Counted from the first letter of the stretch, positions 1 through 10,335 are shown. The stretch: 64,000 nucleotides of DNA from Hemerocallis citrina (GCA_017893485.1 JACEHZ010000372.1:558001-622000); one strand, 5' to 3'. Translations and numbers: made by a program. Notes: generated by a model from the letters alone, not told the origin.

Positions 1-483
1 GGCAAGGTCGAGGCCTTAGAGGCCACTTTGGTTCGGTATCGAAAGAGGGCTCGCGACACTGATGCGGCCTTCCATTATTACAGGAACAAGTCTGAAGCCC
101 TAAGTGAGGAGGCGAGCCGGCTGAGGAGGGCGATGGTGGATCGGGAGCTAGGGGGCGTTGGTCTTGGATATACCCTGTCAAGTTCCTCGGTGCAGAGGCC
201 TTCCTCTGAGAAGCTACTTCGCGACGTGATAGTGGAGAAGGAGATGGAGATACACCGCTATAGGACTATGTTGGGTGTTTCGACATCTTCCTCGAGGGGT
301 CGGCGAGCAGAGGGGGCTCCCTCGGCGTTGCAACTGATGGAACGCATGCGATCCGTGGATGCCCAGAGCTCCGTGGTCGGGGTGTCGACTGTGGCAGAAC
401 CGAAGGACCGTCATGACGAAGAGAGAGTTCCAAGTCGTTTGGTCGGAGTGATTCCGCCCTTCGCCGGATCCGAGGGGCCCTAA
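1..483 (+). CDS. C-terminal part of the antisense extra ORF (aORF) of gypsy-1
   Basis: The frame is open from base 1 to a stop at 481-483, so the N-terminus lies outside the window. The protein is highly charged and coiled-coil-like (RYRKRARD, RLRRAMVDREL, VEKEMEIHRYR). It is homologous in order to the product encoded at 24641-25131 in gypsy-2: the pairs NKSEALSEEASRLRRAM / NKSRELSMEFARLRKAI and LLRDVIVEKEMEI / FLREAVVEKELEI are clear. It runs convergent to pol. No enzymatic motif is visible, and its role in the element is unknown. Confidence 0.7.
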   Translation, partial: GKVEALEATLVRYRKRARDTDAAFHYYRNKSEALSEEASRLRRAMVDRELGGVGLGYTLSSSSVQRPSSEKLLRDVIVEKEMEIHRYRTMLGVSTSSSRGRRAEGAPSALQLMERMRSVDAQSSVVGVSTVAEPKDRHDEERVPSRLVGVIPPFAGSEGP

Positions 484-557
484 GTCGGCGATTCCCTTTA
501 GTTTGAGATGAGTGGAGTGGTCCTGTAACGGTATTTGCTTGTTTTCTCCGCACAAAA

Positions 558-577
558 AATAAAAGAGTATGAATAAA
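558..577 (+). terminator. Two AATAAA poly(A) signals after the aORF
   Basis: AATAAA occurs at 558-563 and 572-577, 75-95 bases after the aORF stop. Nothing coding is visible in the 424-base gap between the convergent aORF and pol. The signals fit 3' end formation of the forward aORF transcript. Confidence 0.5.
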
Positions 578-907
578 GCTTTCTTTTCCTTCTTTGCTCT
601 GGCTAGCGGGGTGGTGAAGGGCGGTGTAGGCGAGGTTGGGCTCCGCCGATTCGTGAGGGATCGATGCGGGGCGACAGGGAGACCTCCGGTCCGGAATTGG
701 GTCGAACCTGCCGAGGCGTTTGGGGATGAGACCCGAGTGAGAACCCAGGTGCCGCCCCCATTGCCCGGTACCGGGTCGGAGTTGCCGAGGTATTTAACTT
801 TTGACAAAAAGAGACTTCTTTTATACCAGACAGGGGGGGGTCGCTGAAGCGGCCCTTTACACATGAATGTTTACAAAAGTTTTAATTTGCTTAAGCCATG
901 CTAGAAC

Positions 908-3900
908 CTAAGCTTGCTCTCCCAGGAATTTCATGAGGTGCTCAGCGTTCCAGGGTCGGCTGATGGGTCGGTCGTTCATATCCGTCAGTCGGTATGTACC
1001 AGGGCGTACAGCCTCGACTACGCGGTATGGGCCTTCCCAGTTGGGAGCCAGTTTCCTCTTCTTGGTTGGATCAGAGACAGATAGCTTTCGCAAAACCAGG
1101 TCCCCTGCCTGGATGCTGGTGGGGCGGACTTTCTTGTTGTAAAATCTCTCGATCCGTTGCTGATAAATGCTCCTTCGGACCGCGGACTTCTCTCGTACTT
1201 CGGCGACGAGGTCCAGGTTAGCTCTCAGGGCGGACGCATTGTCGTCTTCATCGAAGGCTATGATCCGGGGAGAAGGCAATCCGACCTCGACGGGGATGAC
1301 TGCCTCGGTCCCATAGGTCAGATTGAATGGCGTCTCCCCCGTGGGGATCCTCTGCGTGGTTCGGTGTGCCCATAGTACGCTGGGCAGCTCCTCAACCCAT
1401 AGCCCTTTGGGGGAATTGTCAAGGCGCTTTTTGAGGCCGTCGAGGATTTGCCTGTTCGCATTCTCCGCTTGGCCGTTAGACTGAGGGTGGCAAATGGCGG
1501 AGAAACGCTGCTGGATGCCGATGTCCTCACAGAAAGATTGGAAGTTCTGCCCTTGGAACTGGGTTCCGTTGTCCGTGACGAGGATTCGGGGGATCCCGAA
1601 TCGACAAATGATGTTCTTCCAAAAGAACTGTTGCACTTGGCGCTCGGTGATGCTGGATAGTGGTTCGGCTTCGATCCACTTGGTGAAGTAGTCGATGGCG
1701 ACAATCAGGAATTTCTTTTGCCCTACCGCTGGGGGGAAGGGCCCCACAAGGTCCATACCCCACATGGCGAAGGGCGTAGGGCTCGCCAGGGATCGAAGGT
1801 TGGCTTGAGGAAGCCTTTTGATAGGGGAGAATCTTTGGCAGGGGCCGCACCTCTTGACTAAGTCTTGTGAGTCTTGGAGCATGGTGGGCCAATAGTACCC
1901 TTGATTCAGGGCCTTCCGGGCAAGTGTCCTACTCCCCATGTGGCATCCGCCGATCCCCTCGTGCAGGTCTTTGAGGGCGTAGCTGGCCTCGTCCCTGGCG
2001 AGGCAGCGGAGGTATGGTTTGCCGTCGGCCAAGGTGTACGAGCGTTTGAAGAGGATGTTATCGATCATGACGAACCTTTCAGCTCGGATTCTGATTCGCC
2101 TGGCCTCAGCTTTGTCTTCAGGAAGCTCGGCCGTGCTTAAGAATTTTCGGATGGGAGTGGTCCAGTCGTCCGGACCGGTCCCCTCTTGCACACACATCGC
2201 TTCCGGCTCTGGGCTACTGATGCTTGGCTCCAAGAGTACCTCGACGAGCACCGTACGATCGAGACCCTCGAAGGAAGAAGAGGCAAGTTTGGATAGCGCG
2301 TCGGCTTGGGCGTTCTGTTCCCTGGGGACTCTGACAACCGCAGCGCCGTCGAAGAACGCCAAGAGTCGTCTGACTGCCGCCAAATACCTCATCATTCGGT
2401 CGTCACGGGCTTCGTACTCCCCGGTGATTTGATGGACCACGAGCTGAGAGTCGCTAAATGCCCGGATTCGCTTGGCACCGGCTCGGTGGGCGAGGGTCAA
2501 TCCAGCGATCATGGCCTCGTATTCTGCCTCATTGTTGGAGGCTGGAAAGTTGAGGCGCAGGGAGTATTGAAGTAGGAATTGGTCGGGGCCACGAAGGATG
2601 ACGCCCGCCCCACTCCCCGTTTCGCATGACGAGCCGTCAACAAAGACCTCCCAGGTCGGATCCAGTTCTTCTATGTCAGGTTGCTCGGAGACGGTGCATT
2701 CAGTTATGAACTCGGCGAGGGCCTGTCCTTTAATGGCCGCCCTGGGTTGATAGCTAATGTCGAACTGGCTCAGCTCGATCGACCATTTGACTAATCGGCC
2801 GGAGTTTTCGGGCTTGTGGAGGACAGTCTTCAGTGGTTGGTCGGTCAGTACTTGGACGGAGTGGGCCTGGAAGTAAGGTCGAAGTTTTCGGGCTGCCATA
2901 ACCAGGGCATAGGCCACCTTCTCTATCTTCGCGTATCTCGTCTCGGCCGGGTGCAGTACTTTGCTCACATAGTACAGTGGTTTCTGAACTCCTTCCTCCT
3001 CTCGGACGAGGACGGCGCTGAGGGCGCAGTCCGAGGCGGACAGGTAGAGCCAAAGCGGCTCGCCCGGCTCGGGTTTGCTGAGGAGAGGCGGGTTGGCGAG
3101 GTATTGCTTCAGCTGTTCGAAGGCTTCTTGTTGATGGGTACCCCACTCGAAGCCCCCTTTCCCGCGCAAGGCTTTGAAGAAGGGGAGAGATTTCTCCCCT
3201 GACTTGGAGAGAAAACGGCCGATCGCCGCCAACCGACCTGTGAGCCTCTGAACCTCTTTGACATTCCGGGGCGGGGACATGTTAATGATGGCCTGTATTT
3301 TTTCGGGGTTTGCCTCAATGCCGCGCTGGCTGACAATGAATCCTAAGAACTTCCCCGTGGAGACGCCGAAGGCGCATTTAGCCGGGTTGAGCCTCATGTT
3401 GTGGCGTCGGAGGACACCGAAGGCTTCCTCGAGGTCGGCGACGTGGTCCGGCCCAGCCCGGCTCTTGACAAGCATGTCGTCTACGTAAACTTCTACGTTG
3501 CGGCCGATCAGGTCCTTGAAGACTCTGTTGACGAGTCGCTGGTACGTGGCTCCGGCATTTTTCAGCCCGAAAGGCATAACACGGTAACAATAAAGACCTT
3601 GGTCGGTGACGAACGAGGTCTTGGAGATGTCTGGTGGAAACATCCGGATCTGATTGTACCCCGAGAACGCGTCCATGAAGGACAGCAGCTCGTGCCCTGA
3701 GGTCGCATCTGTTAAAGCGTCGATGCGCGGGAGGGGGAAAGGATCTTTCGGACACGCTTTGTTAAGGTCCGTGAAGTCAATGCAGATTCGCCAACCCCCT
3801 GTCGCTTTCTTCACCATGACGACATTGGCCAACCACTCGGGGTAGCTGACTTCCTGGATGAATCGAGCGGACAAGAGCTTGTCCACTTCTGTTTTTACAA

Positions 3901-4495
3901 TTTGTTGCCTCTCCGGGGCGACTTTGCGCCTTTTTTGGACGATCGGTTTAGAGTCAGGGAGGACACTCAGTCGGTGCATGATCAAGTCTTCGGAGATCCC
4001 GGGCATATCGGAGGGCTTCCAAGCGAAGAGATCAACATTGCGGCGGACGCAAGCGATGATGCCCGTCTTCAGGTCTTCGGCGAGTGAGCAGCTCACCCGG
4101 AACCATTTTGACTCATCCTCGGTGTCGAATAGGACCTCCTCCAGTTCGTCAACGGGCTCGGGGGCGGGGCCGTCTCTCTCGGGTTCGAGTTCAACGGCAC
4201 TGAGGGGGAGTACGCCCCCTCCCCCGGTGGCAACGCAACATGACCGTGCTGCTTCGACGCTGTCTCGGACGATGCTGACCCCTTGGGGGGGGAATTTGAG
4301 TTTCAGATGGTGGGCCGAAGGTATCGCCTGGAGGGAGTTTAGCCCGGGCCGGCCGAGGATGGCGTTGTAGGCCGCCTTGACATGGATGACCATGAAATCC
4401 AAGGACTCGGTCCTCTTGTCAGGGGCCGATCCACCGGTGACGTCGAGGGTGATAATTCCCTCCACTACGACCGGGACGCCCGAAAATTTGAGCAA
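908..4495 (-). CDS. pol: Ty3/gypsy polyprotein: protease C-end, reverse transcriptase, two RNase H domains, integrase
   Basis: This is one open frame of 1195 codons. Residues 1-75 are the end of protease (ILGRPGLN). Reverse transcriptase spans about 200-370 with GWRICIDFTDLNKACP near 234-249, FMDAFSGYNQI near 273-283, MPFGLKNAGATYQ near 307-319 and the catalytic YVDD at 337-340. An RT-linked RNase H follows (LSASDCALSAVL, ALVMAARKLRPYF). A second RNase H of the archaeal type comes next (VFVDGSSC, NNEAEYEAMIAGL, FSDSQLVV, QNAQADALSKLAS), which marks the Tat lineage. Integrase has an HHCC finger (H-EGIGGCH ... CGPCQ), the D-D-E triad in GMDLVGPF, VTDNGTQF and NGQAENANR, and a C-terminal GDLVLRKL / GPYRV module. 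The product would make and integrate element cDNA. No disabling change is visible within the frame, but the upstream gag-protease frame is broken. Confidence 0.96.
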   Translation of the reverse strand: MLKFSGVPVVVEGIITLDVTGGSAPDKRTESLDFMVIHVKAAYNAILGRPGLNSLQAIPSAHHLKLKFPPQGVSIVRDSVEAARSCCVATGGGGVLPLSAVELEPERDGPAPEPVDELEEVLFDTEDESKWFRVSCSLAEDLKTGIIACVRRNVDLFAWKPSDMPGISEDLIMHRLSVLPDSKPIVQKRRKVAPERQQIVKTEVDKLLSARFIQEVSYPEWLANVVMVKKATGGWRICIDFTDLNKACPKDPFPLPRIDALTDATSGHELLSFMDAFSGYNQIRMFPPDISKTSFVTDQGLYCYRVMPFGLKNAGATYQRLVNRVFKDLIGRNVEVYVDDMLVKSRAGPDHVADLEEAFGVLRRHNMRLNPAKCAFGVSTGKFLGFIVSQRGIEANPEKIQAIINMSPPRNVKEVQRLTGRLAAIGRFLSKSGEKSLPFFKALRGKGGFEWGTHQQEAFEQLKQYLANPPLLSKPEPGEPLWLYLSASDCALSAVLVREEEGVQKPLYYVSKVLHPAETRYAKIEKVAYALVMAARKLRPYFQAHSVQVLTDQPLKTVLHKPENSGRLVKWSIELSQFDISYQPRAAIKGQALAEFITECTVSEQPDIEELDPTWEVFVDGSSCETGSGAGVILRGPDQFLLQYSLRLNFPASNNEAEYEAMIAGLTLAHRAGAKRIRAFSDSQLVVHQITGEYEARDDRMMRYLAAVRRLLAFFDGAAVVRVPREQNAQADALSKLASSSFEGLDRTVLVEVLLEPSISSPEPEAMCVQEGTGPDDWTTPIRKFLSTAELPEDKAEARRIRIRAERFVMIDNILFKRSYTLADGKPYLRCLARDEASYALKDLHEGIGGCHMGSRTLARKALNQGYYWPTMLQDSQDLVKRCGPCQRFSPIKRLPQANLRSLASPTPFAMWGMDLVGPFPPAVGQKKFLIVAIDYFTKWIEAEPLSSITERQVQQFFWKNIICRFGIPRILVTDNGTQFQGQNFQSFCEDIGIQQRFSAICHPQSNGQAENANRQILDGLKKRLDNSPKGLWVEELPSVLWAHRTTQRIPTGETPFNLTYGTEAVIPVEVGLPSPRIIAFDEDDNASALRANLDLVAEVREKSAVRRSIYQQRIERFYNKKVRPTSIQAGDLVLRKLSVSDPTKKRKLAPNWEGPYRVVEAVRPGTYRLTDMNDRPISRPWNAEHLMKFLGEQA

Positions 4496-4570
4496 CGTGC
4501 ATCCTGCTGGTTTGAGTTTCCCTCTGGATAATCTGAGACTTTCGAAGGTTCTGAGGAAGAGAATATTTAC

Positions 4571-5170
4571 CTAGTTGCCGTTGTCAACAAGGATTCGGCG
4601 AACCTCACAATTGGCCATGTGGAGGCTAACGACGAGGGCCTCGCAGTGGGGTAGGCGAACTCCTTCGGGGTCCTCTCCTGAGAAGGAGATTGGCCGCGGT
4701 TGTAGCTCGGGAGAGGGGCTATACTGAATAGCGTTCGTCTCCTGGGTGAAGGTTCTTTGGGAAGTATCGGATTCTCCCCCCACCGGCCCCCCGTGGATGT
4801 AGTGTAGGGTGAATGGCGTATCCATGGATACCTCGGATTCGGGATCCTGACCCTGGGTGCGGTTTGGGTTAGGGTTCGGGGTTGATGATCCCCGGTTCCT
4901 ATCACCTTGCCGACCCCGTGGGCCGTCATCCCTGTGGGTCTGCCTCGGATGGTTCGGGGCCGAGTTGGAAGCGGCCCTTCCCCAGTTGTGGGTAATCTTG
5001 CGGTTGAGGATTACTCCTCGGAGGTCGGGCTGGGCTGGCCAGCCGACGCTCCTTTGGGACTCCCGAGGGGGAGCCTTGTGTTTCGACGTGCGTGGCCTGG
5101 CTTTATCAGTGGGTGGGGGCGAGTCCCGTTGGTTGACGGAGGAAGCAGCCCCCTTGCCTTTGGAGGCCAT
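4571..5170 (-). pseudogene. gypsy-1 gag ends fused, plus protease start, closed by an amber stop
   Basis: The frame starts MASKGKGAASS and shares its N-terminal region with gypsy-2 gag (PDLRGVI, ASNSAPNHPR). It then passes directly to the gag C-terminus and protease start (HYIHGGPVGGES, PHCEALVVSLHMANCEVRR). The conserved gag core present in gypsy-2 (GPAREWF, LRLFVRRFT) is absent, so an internal deletion is likely. The frame ends at ILVDNGN-stop (TAG at 4571-4573), exactly at the aspartic protease motif, where relatives have DNGSS. Beyond the stop the same frame continues with VNILF before the pol ORF. Read-through of the stop is possible but unproven. Confidence 0.8.
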
Positions 5171-5232
5171 GAGGGTTCGGCTGTCGATGGCCTTTGAGGG
5201 TCTGGGTCGGATCGGCTTCTGGAGCAGCTGTT

Positions 5233-5249
5233 CCCACAGACGGCGCCAA
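5233..5249 (-). other. Primer-binding site of gypsy-1
   Basis: On the reverse strand, TTGGCGCCGTCTGTGGG lies 2 bases inside the LTR. The TGGCGCCGT core is the complement expected for a plant tRNA-Asp 3' end; the rest matches poorly. gypsy-2 has the same site with one change. Confidence 0.7.
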
Positions 5250-5251
5250 CC

Positions 5252-6041
5252 TGATGCTGTTTATTTCTGGGAGACGTGTGGATGCACCAGGTGTGAGTTC
5301 GGACTCGATTTGTATTGAAGGAGATTGTCGCTCGTCTGCCGACCTTCAGTTGACCTTCTGGGACCTACGGTGAGCTCGGAAAGATATTGAAGGCTGGGCT
5401 CAGATCGGAAGGGTCGGATCCGAGGTCTTATGTACCTGCAGACGGTCCTGAAACACCGGGGTTTGTCCCGGTGGCGGACCCTCCGACGCTCTAGTCAGTC
5501 TCTGTGAGAGAGTAGCAATAACTAGGTATATTTAAGTGGCAAAAGATTGATTACCTCAAAAGGTGGGTGTGGGTCTAGTATTTATAGAGAATCCCAACCG
5601 GGTTTGGTTCCACTTGGGGGCCGGGTCTGGATCCGAAAGCCCATGGGCCTGACGTGGCAGAAGGCCCAGGGGGTTTAGGGCGGACGTGGCGATACCAGGA
5701 GTGGTATAGGGCTGACGTGGCGAAACCCTTGGCGGTATTTGGAGCTGACGTGGCCCATCGTGAGCCTCCTGTGCTTCTGGGGGGAATCGGAGGGCCTGGG
5801 CTGCGCCAGGTCATCCTTCTGCCCTGCCAGAGAGGGGGGACGGCCTGTGGGACTGTCCCGGATCGGACTCCGAGGGCTACTGAGGCTCGTCGGTACGAGG
5901 AGGCCAGTACCGTGAGGGCAAACAGGAGGTTCGGCGCCGACCCTGAAGTGGTTCGGGGCCGAGCTAGATAGCTATTTTTACCTTTCTGAGTGGGAATTGT
6001 ATTGGGCCCTGGTTGGGCCTCAGGCCATTTTTACACTGTCA
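5252..6041 (-). repeat. LTR of gypsy-1
   Basis: The edge next to the primer-binding site begins TGATGCTG and is homologous to the gypsy-2 LTR edges at 19436 and 30477. The outer edge is inferred to be the GTCA at 6038-6041, because copia coding sequence resumes within about 6 bases. On the reverse strand there is a TATA box (CTATAAATA, 5579-5587). The GC-rich body has many short CGTGG-type repeats. Confidence 0.75.
5579..5587 (-). promoter_or_regulatory. TATA box in the gypsy-1 LTR
   Basis: The reverse strand reads CTATAAATA, about 330 bases before the primer-binding site, so it is well placed to drive the gypsy-1 genomic RNA. The gypsy-2 LTR at 19436-20024 keeps the same box near 19770-19780. 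In its other LTR (near 30825) the box is disrupted. Confidence 0.55.
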
Positions 6042-6046
6042 CATAC

Positions 6047-6799
6047 AAGATGGCAAATTGCAACCCGGTATCAACACCAATGGAGCCAAGTGCAAAACTC
6101 TCGAAGTTCGATGGAGGAGAACGTGTCGATGCGAGTAGATACCGGAGTTTGATAGGAAGCCTTCGCTATCTCACATACACAAGGCCGGATCTTTCATTAA
6201 GTGTCGGCATTGTAAGTCGGTTCATGGAGGAGCCGGTTCATTCACATTGGAAGGCGTTAAAGCGAATCCTACGATACATCCAAGGAACGGTGTCACTCGG
6301 GTTGTTCTACTCAAAAGCAGAAGATTACAAGTTGGTTGGCTATTCCGACAGCGATTGGTGCGGAGATATAGACGATCGGAAAAGTACCTCGGGATATGTG
6401 TTCTTTATGGGAGATACTGCGTTTACTTGGCTTTCAAAGATCGTGACGCTCTCGACATGTGAAGCTGAATATGTGGCAGCATCTTGGTGTGTATGTCATG
6501 CGATATGGCTTAGAAATTTGTTGAGCAAGATGGAGCTAAAGCAACTTGGTGCAACCGTGATTCAAGTTGACAACAAATCAGCAATTGAGCTGGCAAAGAA
6601 TCCAGTGAACCATGAAAGAAGCAAACACATCGATGTTCGTTTTCACTTTATCCGAGATCATGTGAAGGAAGGAAGTGTGGAATTGGTGCATGTGGCATGT
6701 CAGGATCAAGCTGCGGATATCTTCACAAAACCGCTACCGAAAGTACTTCTCGACAGATGCAAGAAGATGATTGGCATGACGGATGGTAGAAGCATTTAA
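6047..6799 (+). pseudogene. Ty1/copia reverse transcriptase end and RNase H, 5'-truncated
   Basis: An open frame starts inside the end of the RT domain (NCNPVSTPMEP, SLIGSLRYLTYTRPD) and runs through RNase H (YSDSDWCGD, KSTSGYVFF, STCEAEYVAA, NKSAIELAKNP, KHIDVRFHFIRD, DIFTKPLP). It ends at a stop just before a polypurine tract and LTR. All upstream gag, protease, integrase and most of RT are missing here, presumably displaced to the left by the gypsy-1 insertion. Confidence 0.92.
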
Positions 6800-6815
6800 G
6801 TTTACAGGGGAGTTT

Positions 6816-7065
6816 TGTTGAATAAACATTAAATACCATATTAGTGGGTTATGAAAAATAAAAGGTCAAGAGTCTTTATAAGTGAAAAGCCAAGGGGTGT
6901 AAGTGAAAAGCCAAGGGGTGGCAAAGTAGTTAATGGTCTTGTATATTTTGTTTTTTTAGTTCTTGCCTATTTAAAGGCCTTGTTGATTTTGTTTGAAGAA
7001 TAGAACAAAAAACGTGAAATCACAAAAATTTATCAAATAAAGTTCACATACACAACCGCACAACA
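6816..7065 (+). repeat. 3' LTR of the truncated copia element
   Basis: A polypurine tract (CAGGGGAG, about 6805-6812) follows the RNase H stop. Then comes a 250-base sequence starting TGTTG and ending CAACA, with a short tandem duplication of AGTGAAAAGCCAAGGGGTG near 6880-6920. The matching 5' LTR is not in the window, so the right edge rests only on the inverted termini. Confidence 0.7.
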
Positions 7066-7319
7066 ATAACAGAATAACTCTCAATTTGTAATACTGGAGA
7101 TGAGTGGAAGTGTCAATCTTGTTTAGGTGGAGCAGTCAATCTTGTACATGATGCACGTGATTTTTCAAACTCATCCTGATCAAAAAACTTGAACCCTGAA
7201 ATTTGGGTTCGGGTTCGGGCTTGAACTCGAGGATCAGGGGATTCAGATTTAGAAGAATTGTCTTTTTTTCTTCGATCTTCTTTGCAAAACGGGGGTTTAT
7301 TCATTTATATAATTGCATA

Positions 7320-7847
7320 TCTATATAATAAAATACAGAGAAAGCAATCAAGTGGCTCTCATTCAATAGGGTTGAAATCAATGGTCCAGATTTAACCTAA
7401 TAAAACATATTTTTCCGCCCAAATGTCCCCCAAAACTCGAATTCAAATCCCCCAAAACAACTCCTTTATTTATTTATCTCTCTCTCTCTCTCTCATGCTC
7501 TCTCTATTTACTTAGAAATTTATATTTTCAAATTTTAGGTTTGTAAATTTTCAGATTTTTATGCATTTTTTTATTGCTCATGTTACATTGAAAATAGCAA
7601 ATATCTCATCAATAGTTAAATTTCACCATTTTCCATACTCAAAGTTCTAAAAAGTTGGATTTCACACCCCCATTTATAATTATTTTTCAACATATACTAA
7701 TGGAAATATGGACTTTTATTTACAACTAATTATTGTTTTACTATTCAAACTTGAGCTACATAATTGTTGTTTTACTGTCTACACGACTTTCATAAGATGT
7801 ATCATTCCGAAGACTTGCCGTAGGCACGTGCCCATGGGCAAATCTAG
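7320..7847 (+). mobile_element. Short non-autonomous Helitron
   Basis: The 5' end reads A|TCTATATAATAAAAT and the 3' end GGGCAAATCTAG|T, with GC-rich self-complementary sequence (GGCACGTGCCCATGGGC) about 10 bases upstream. These are the 5' TC, hairpin and 3' CTRR hallmarks, inserted between A and T. The element is 528 bases with no coding capacity and an internal (CT)n run near 7478-7505. Confidence 0.75.
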
Positions 7848-8734
7848 TATATTTACAAATCACAATTTACATGTACATTTCTAAACGATAGTATGCCCAT
7901 GCTTAAGTAGTTACTTGCGTTTGTCAGCCACTAAGACAGAAATATTCATGAAAAGCTAAAAAAGTGACTTATAATCTCGAGCTCAACCAAAACTTAATCA
8001 ACATGTGCATCTTATATGCTCATAAAGCTAGCTCCCCTGAAAAATAAGCACTAGGTGAAAATGAAAAGTTTTTTTTCTATACAGACAACTCACAACTTTG
8101 TCAAATTTAAATAAGCCATCCACAAATCACTATTTTCATAAACACCAGTACAATGTGGATCACGCTACAAAAAAATTGAGTTACAGACAAAATTATGAGT
8201 AATGTCAATGTAGCAATATTAGCGGTGTTTAACTCAATTCAGATTATTAAGTATGTTAACTTAAATTAAACTTAAAAAACTATGGTAAGTGTTTTTTAAT
8301 TTTAAAAGTAGGATCTATGGTGGTGTTTATGGAAACAGAGATCTGTGGTGCCTTAATTGGAATTGTCAAATTGTGAGTGGCCTCCACAGAAAAAGCCCAA
8401 GTGTAAACTAAATCTAGGCTAAATTTGAAGAACACTCCCTCACTATAAGCATTTATGAAAAAATATCTCTACAGTATTTTCTCAGTTTGATCTGCCAAAA
8501 TTTCGCTGAACTCTATTAATGATATAAACGACACCATGAACTGTATCATTATGCTGAACTCTATTAAAAATATCCCTTAACTTTCATTAATGTTTGAACA
8601 AACCATCCTGAACTCTATGCATTTTGAAGGGGTGTTTTCTATATAAAAGAAAGTTGAGGGGTGTTTGTCCAGAAATGCTTTTAGGGGATGTTTTTTCAAA
8701 TTTAACCTTAAATCAAATTCAATTTTCAGGCGGG
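7848..8734. other. AT-rich intergenic stretch, nothing recognised
   Basis: No ORF with recognisable similarity, RNA gene or clear repeat boundary was found. Short direct repeats such as CTGAACTCTATTAA near 8510-8570 suggest an old, decayed repeat. Confidence 0.5.
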
Positions 8735-9048
8735 CTATAAAATGATTTTTTTTACCGTACCAAGCCACTTTTTGAAACTATTTGCAAAAGGAGGGCACTT
8801 CCCAAACTATTTCCACTTGTGAACCAGTTGTTGTTATGTCAGCAGCGGCTGTAATTCCCGTCGGCAACCTATTCATTTATAAAACTACTAATGGGAATAA
8901 TGGGTGCACGTATATTTTTTTTTTTGAAGTTTTTTTTTTCCTGCAACTACAATCTATGTGAAGTCACTGATGAGAATAATGACTTTATCTATAAGGAAAA
9001 AAAAAAACCAAACAAAAATTCTAAATTAAGGTTGCTAGTGAGAATAGT
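8735..9048 (+). repeat. Interspersed repeat, copy A (interrupted by copia-A)
   Basis: This stretch matches, in inverted orientation, 43735-43990. Shared blocks include CCACTTTTTGAAACTATTTG / CCATTTTTTGAAACTATTTG, GTCAGCAGCGGCTG / GTCAGTAGCGGCTG and TCACTGATGAGAATA / TCGCTGATGAGAATA. It is probably a non-autonomous DNA transposon. Its right end is cut by the copia-A LTR, and related sequence appears to resume at 42468. Confidence 0.6.
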
Positions 9049-9757
9049 TGTTAGGATTGTGGCCTCAAGTACACGTAGGAACGAGAGTTCTTGAAGTTGG
9101 AGAAGAAGAGGAGAAGATGAAGATAACAAGAGAAGGCAACAATAGCTAGAAGAAGTGCAGCTGGAGAGGTTGTGGTCGACCGACTCGGGCTGACGGCATT
9201 TTTCGAGAGTACATGGTTCAACAGAGAGTGGAACAGTTGACAGAGAGTGGAACAGTTGACCGACAAGTCAGGCTTCGGGTGTTGGCAAGATCAAGTGCAG
9301 TCGACCGCAACTTGGTGCGGTCGACCGCAAGTGGCGCTATGTGTTATTTGGGCTTTCGGGTTTTGGGTCTAATAGGTTGTATTTGTGTTTATATTTTAGG
9401 GTTTACTTGGGGGCTATATAAGTGGCTGTAGACTCTATGGTTTGTATCAATCTGAGATAAATCTAATCAAAATAGAAAGGACTGGTGAGTTGTTTTCATT
9501 GTACAACTTCAAGAGGGGTGAGTGCCGAGTGTTTCAAACATGAAAGAGAGACATTGAGAGTTATAGTCTCTTTGTAATCTTTGTATTTCTTAGGGAATAA
9601 GAAGTATTGGTTATCTCTGCATATTATTGTGTTCCTGTGAAATCTTGCGATTATTGTGGTGGCTTGTTCTTGGTGCATCTAGTTCGTGTGAGTTTCTTCT
9701 GCTTGTGGTGTGTGTGTTCCACTATTAGAACTACGAGTTGTATCAGATTCTACAACA
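9049..9757 (+). repeat. 5' LTR of copia-A
   Basis: It runs from TGTTAGGATTGTGG to CTACAACA and is followed two bases later by a tRNA-iMet primer site. A TATA-like GGGGGCTATATAAGTGG lies at about 9410-9426. The same 3' portion recurs at 41947-42467, ending CTATAACA. Internal GTCGACCGAC motifs recur. Confidence 0.88.
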
Positions 9758-9759
9758 CG

Positions 9760-9771
9760 TGGTATCAGAGC
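9760..9771 (+). other. Primer-binding site of copia-A
   Basis: TGGTATCAGAGC, complementary to the 3' end of initiator tRNA-Met, sits 2 bases after the LTR. Confidence 0.9.
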
Positions 9772-9783
9772 AAACATTTCGGG

Positions 9784-10335
9784 ATGGATGATAGCAAGTC
9801 GAAGATCGAGAGGTACTATGGGAGTGACTTCACGATGTGGAAGATTCAGATGATAGCGTATCTTCGTCAGAAAGATCTAGATGGTTCGTTGTTTGATGAG
9901 AAGCCGGAAGGTGCAGACAAGGACGCGAAGCTCTTAGCAGATTGTAATCATTTGGATCAGAATGTGCTAGGGCAGATTCATTGGGGCTGAGTAAGAAGGC
10001 ATTATTTCAAATTTCGAAGGCAATGACCACAAAGGAGGCTATGAAGATTCTCACGTATATGTATGAAAAATTGCCGACATCTAATCAAATTCTTCAGGAC
10101 CACTCCCACGTTCTCCTGCATGGTACCAGGTTGGACCCCCCCCCCCCCCCGAATTGGAACCAGAATAAATTAGTTAATATGAAGTTAAGGGAACGGGGTT
10201 CAATAGTAGAACATGTGAACAATTATTGTTGGTTTACAACCAGATGGAAGCTGCAGGATTGAAGTTTTCAGAAAGGGGACGGTCATTGTTACTTCTATAT
10301 ACTTTGCCCGATAATTATGGTAAGGTGGAACAGAC
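9784..10335 (+). pseudogene. copia-A gag remnant
   Basis: A start at 9784 gives MDDSKSKIERYYGSDFTMWK, a copia Gag N-terminus resembling that of copia-B (FNGSNFSLWK). The frame stops at 9988-9990. It continues in another frame (SKKALFQISKAMTTKEAM, REKGSIVEHVN-like, LLYTLPDNYGK) until it dissolves into A/T-rich sequence near 10335. A C-run at about 10137-10150 disrupts it further. Nothing recognisable as protease, integrase or RT follows. Confidence 0.8.

Larger units (their letters stand above)
1..6041 (-). mobile_element. gypsy-1: Tat-type Ty3/gypsy LTR retrotransposon, 5' part in window
   Basis: Read on the reverse strand, the order is LTR (6041 to 5252), primer-binding site, gag/protease remnant (5170-4571), pol (4495-908), then a convergent extra ORF on the forward strand (1-483). 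The other LTR lies left of the window. Two RNase H domains in pol and an additional antisense ORF between pol and the 3' LTR are traits of the plant Tat/Ogre lineage. The pol frame is uninterrupted over 1195 codons, which suggests a fairly recent insertion. The gag core is missing and protease carries a stop, so this copy could not move on its own. It sits beside a copia remnant starting near 6047, into which it probably inserted. Confidence 0.9.

Noticed and set aside
214..864. 216-codon reverse frame overlapping the aORF
   Set aside because: No domain homology, and it opposes the frame conserved with 24641-25131; treated as a shadow.
3378..3755. Forward and reverse frames inside the RT region
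   Set aside because: Shadow frames of the pol ORF, which has all catalytic motifs in one frame.
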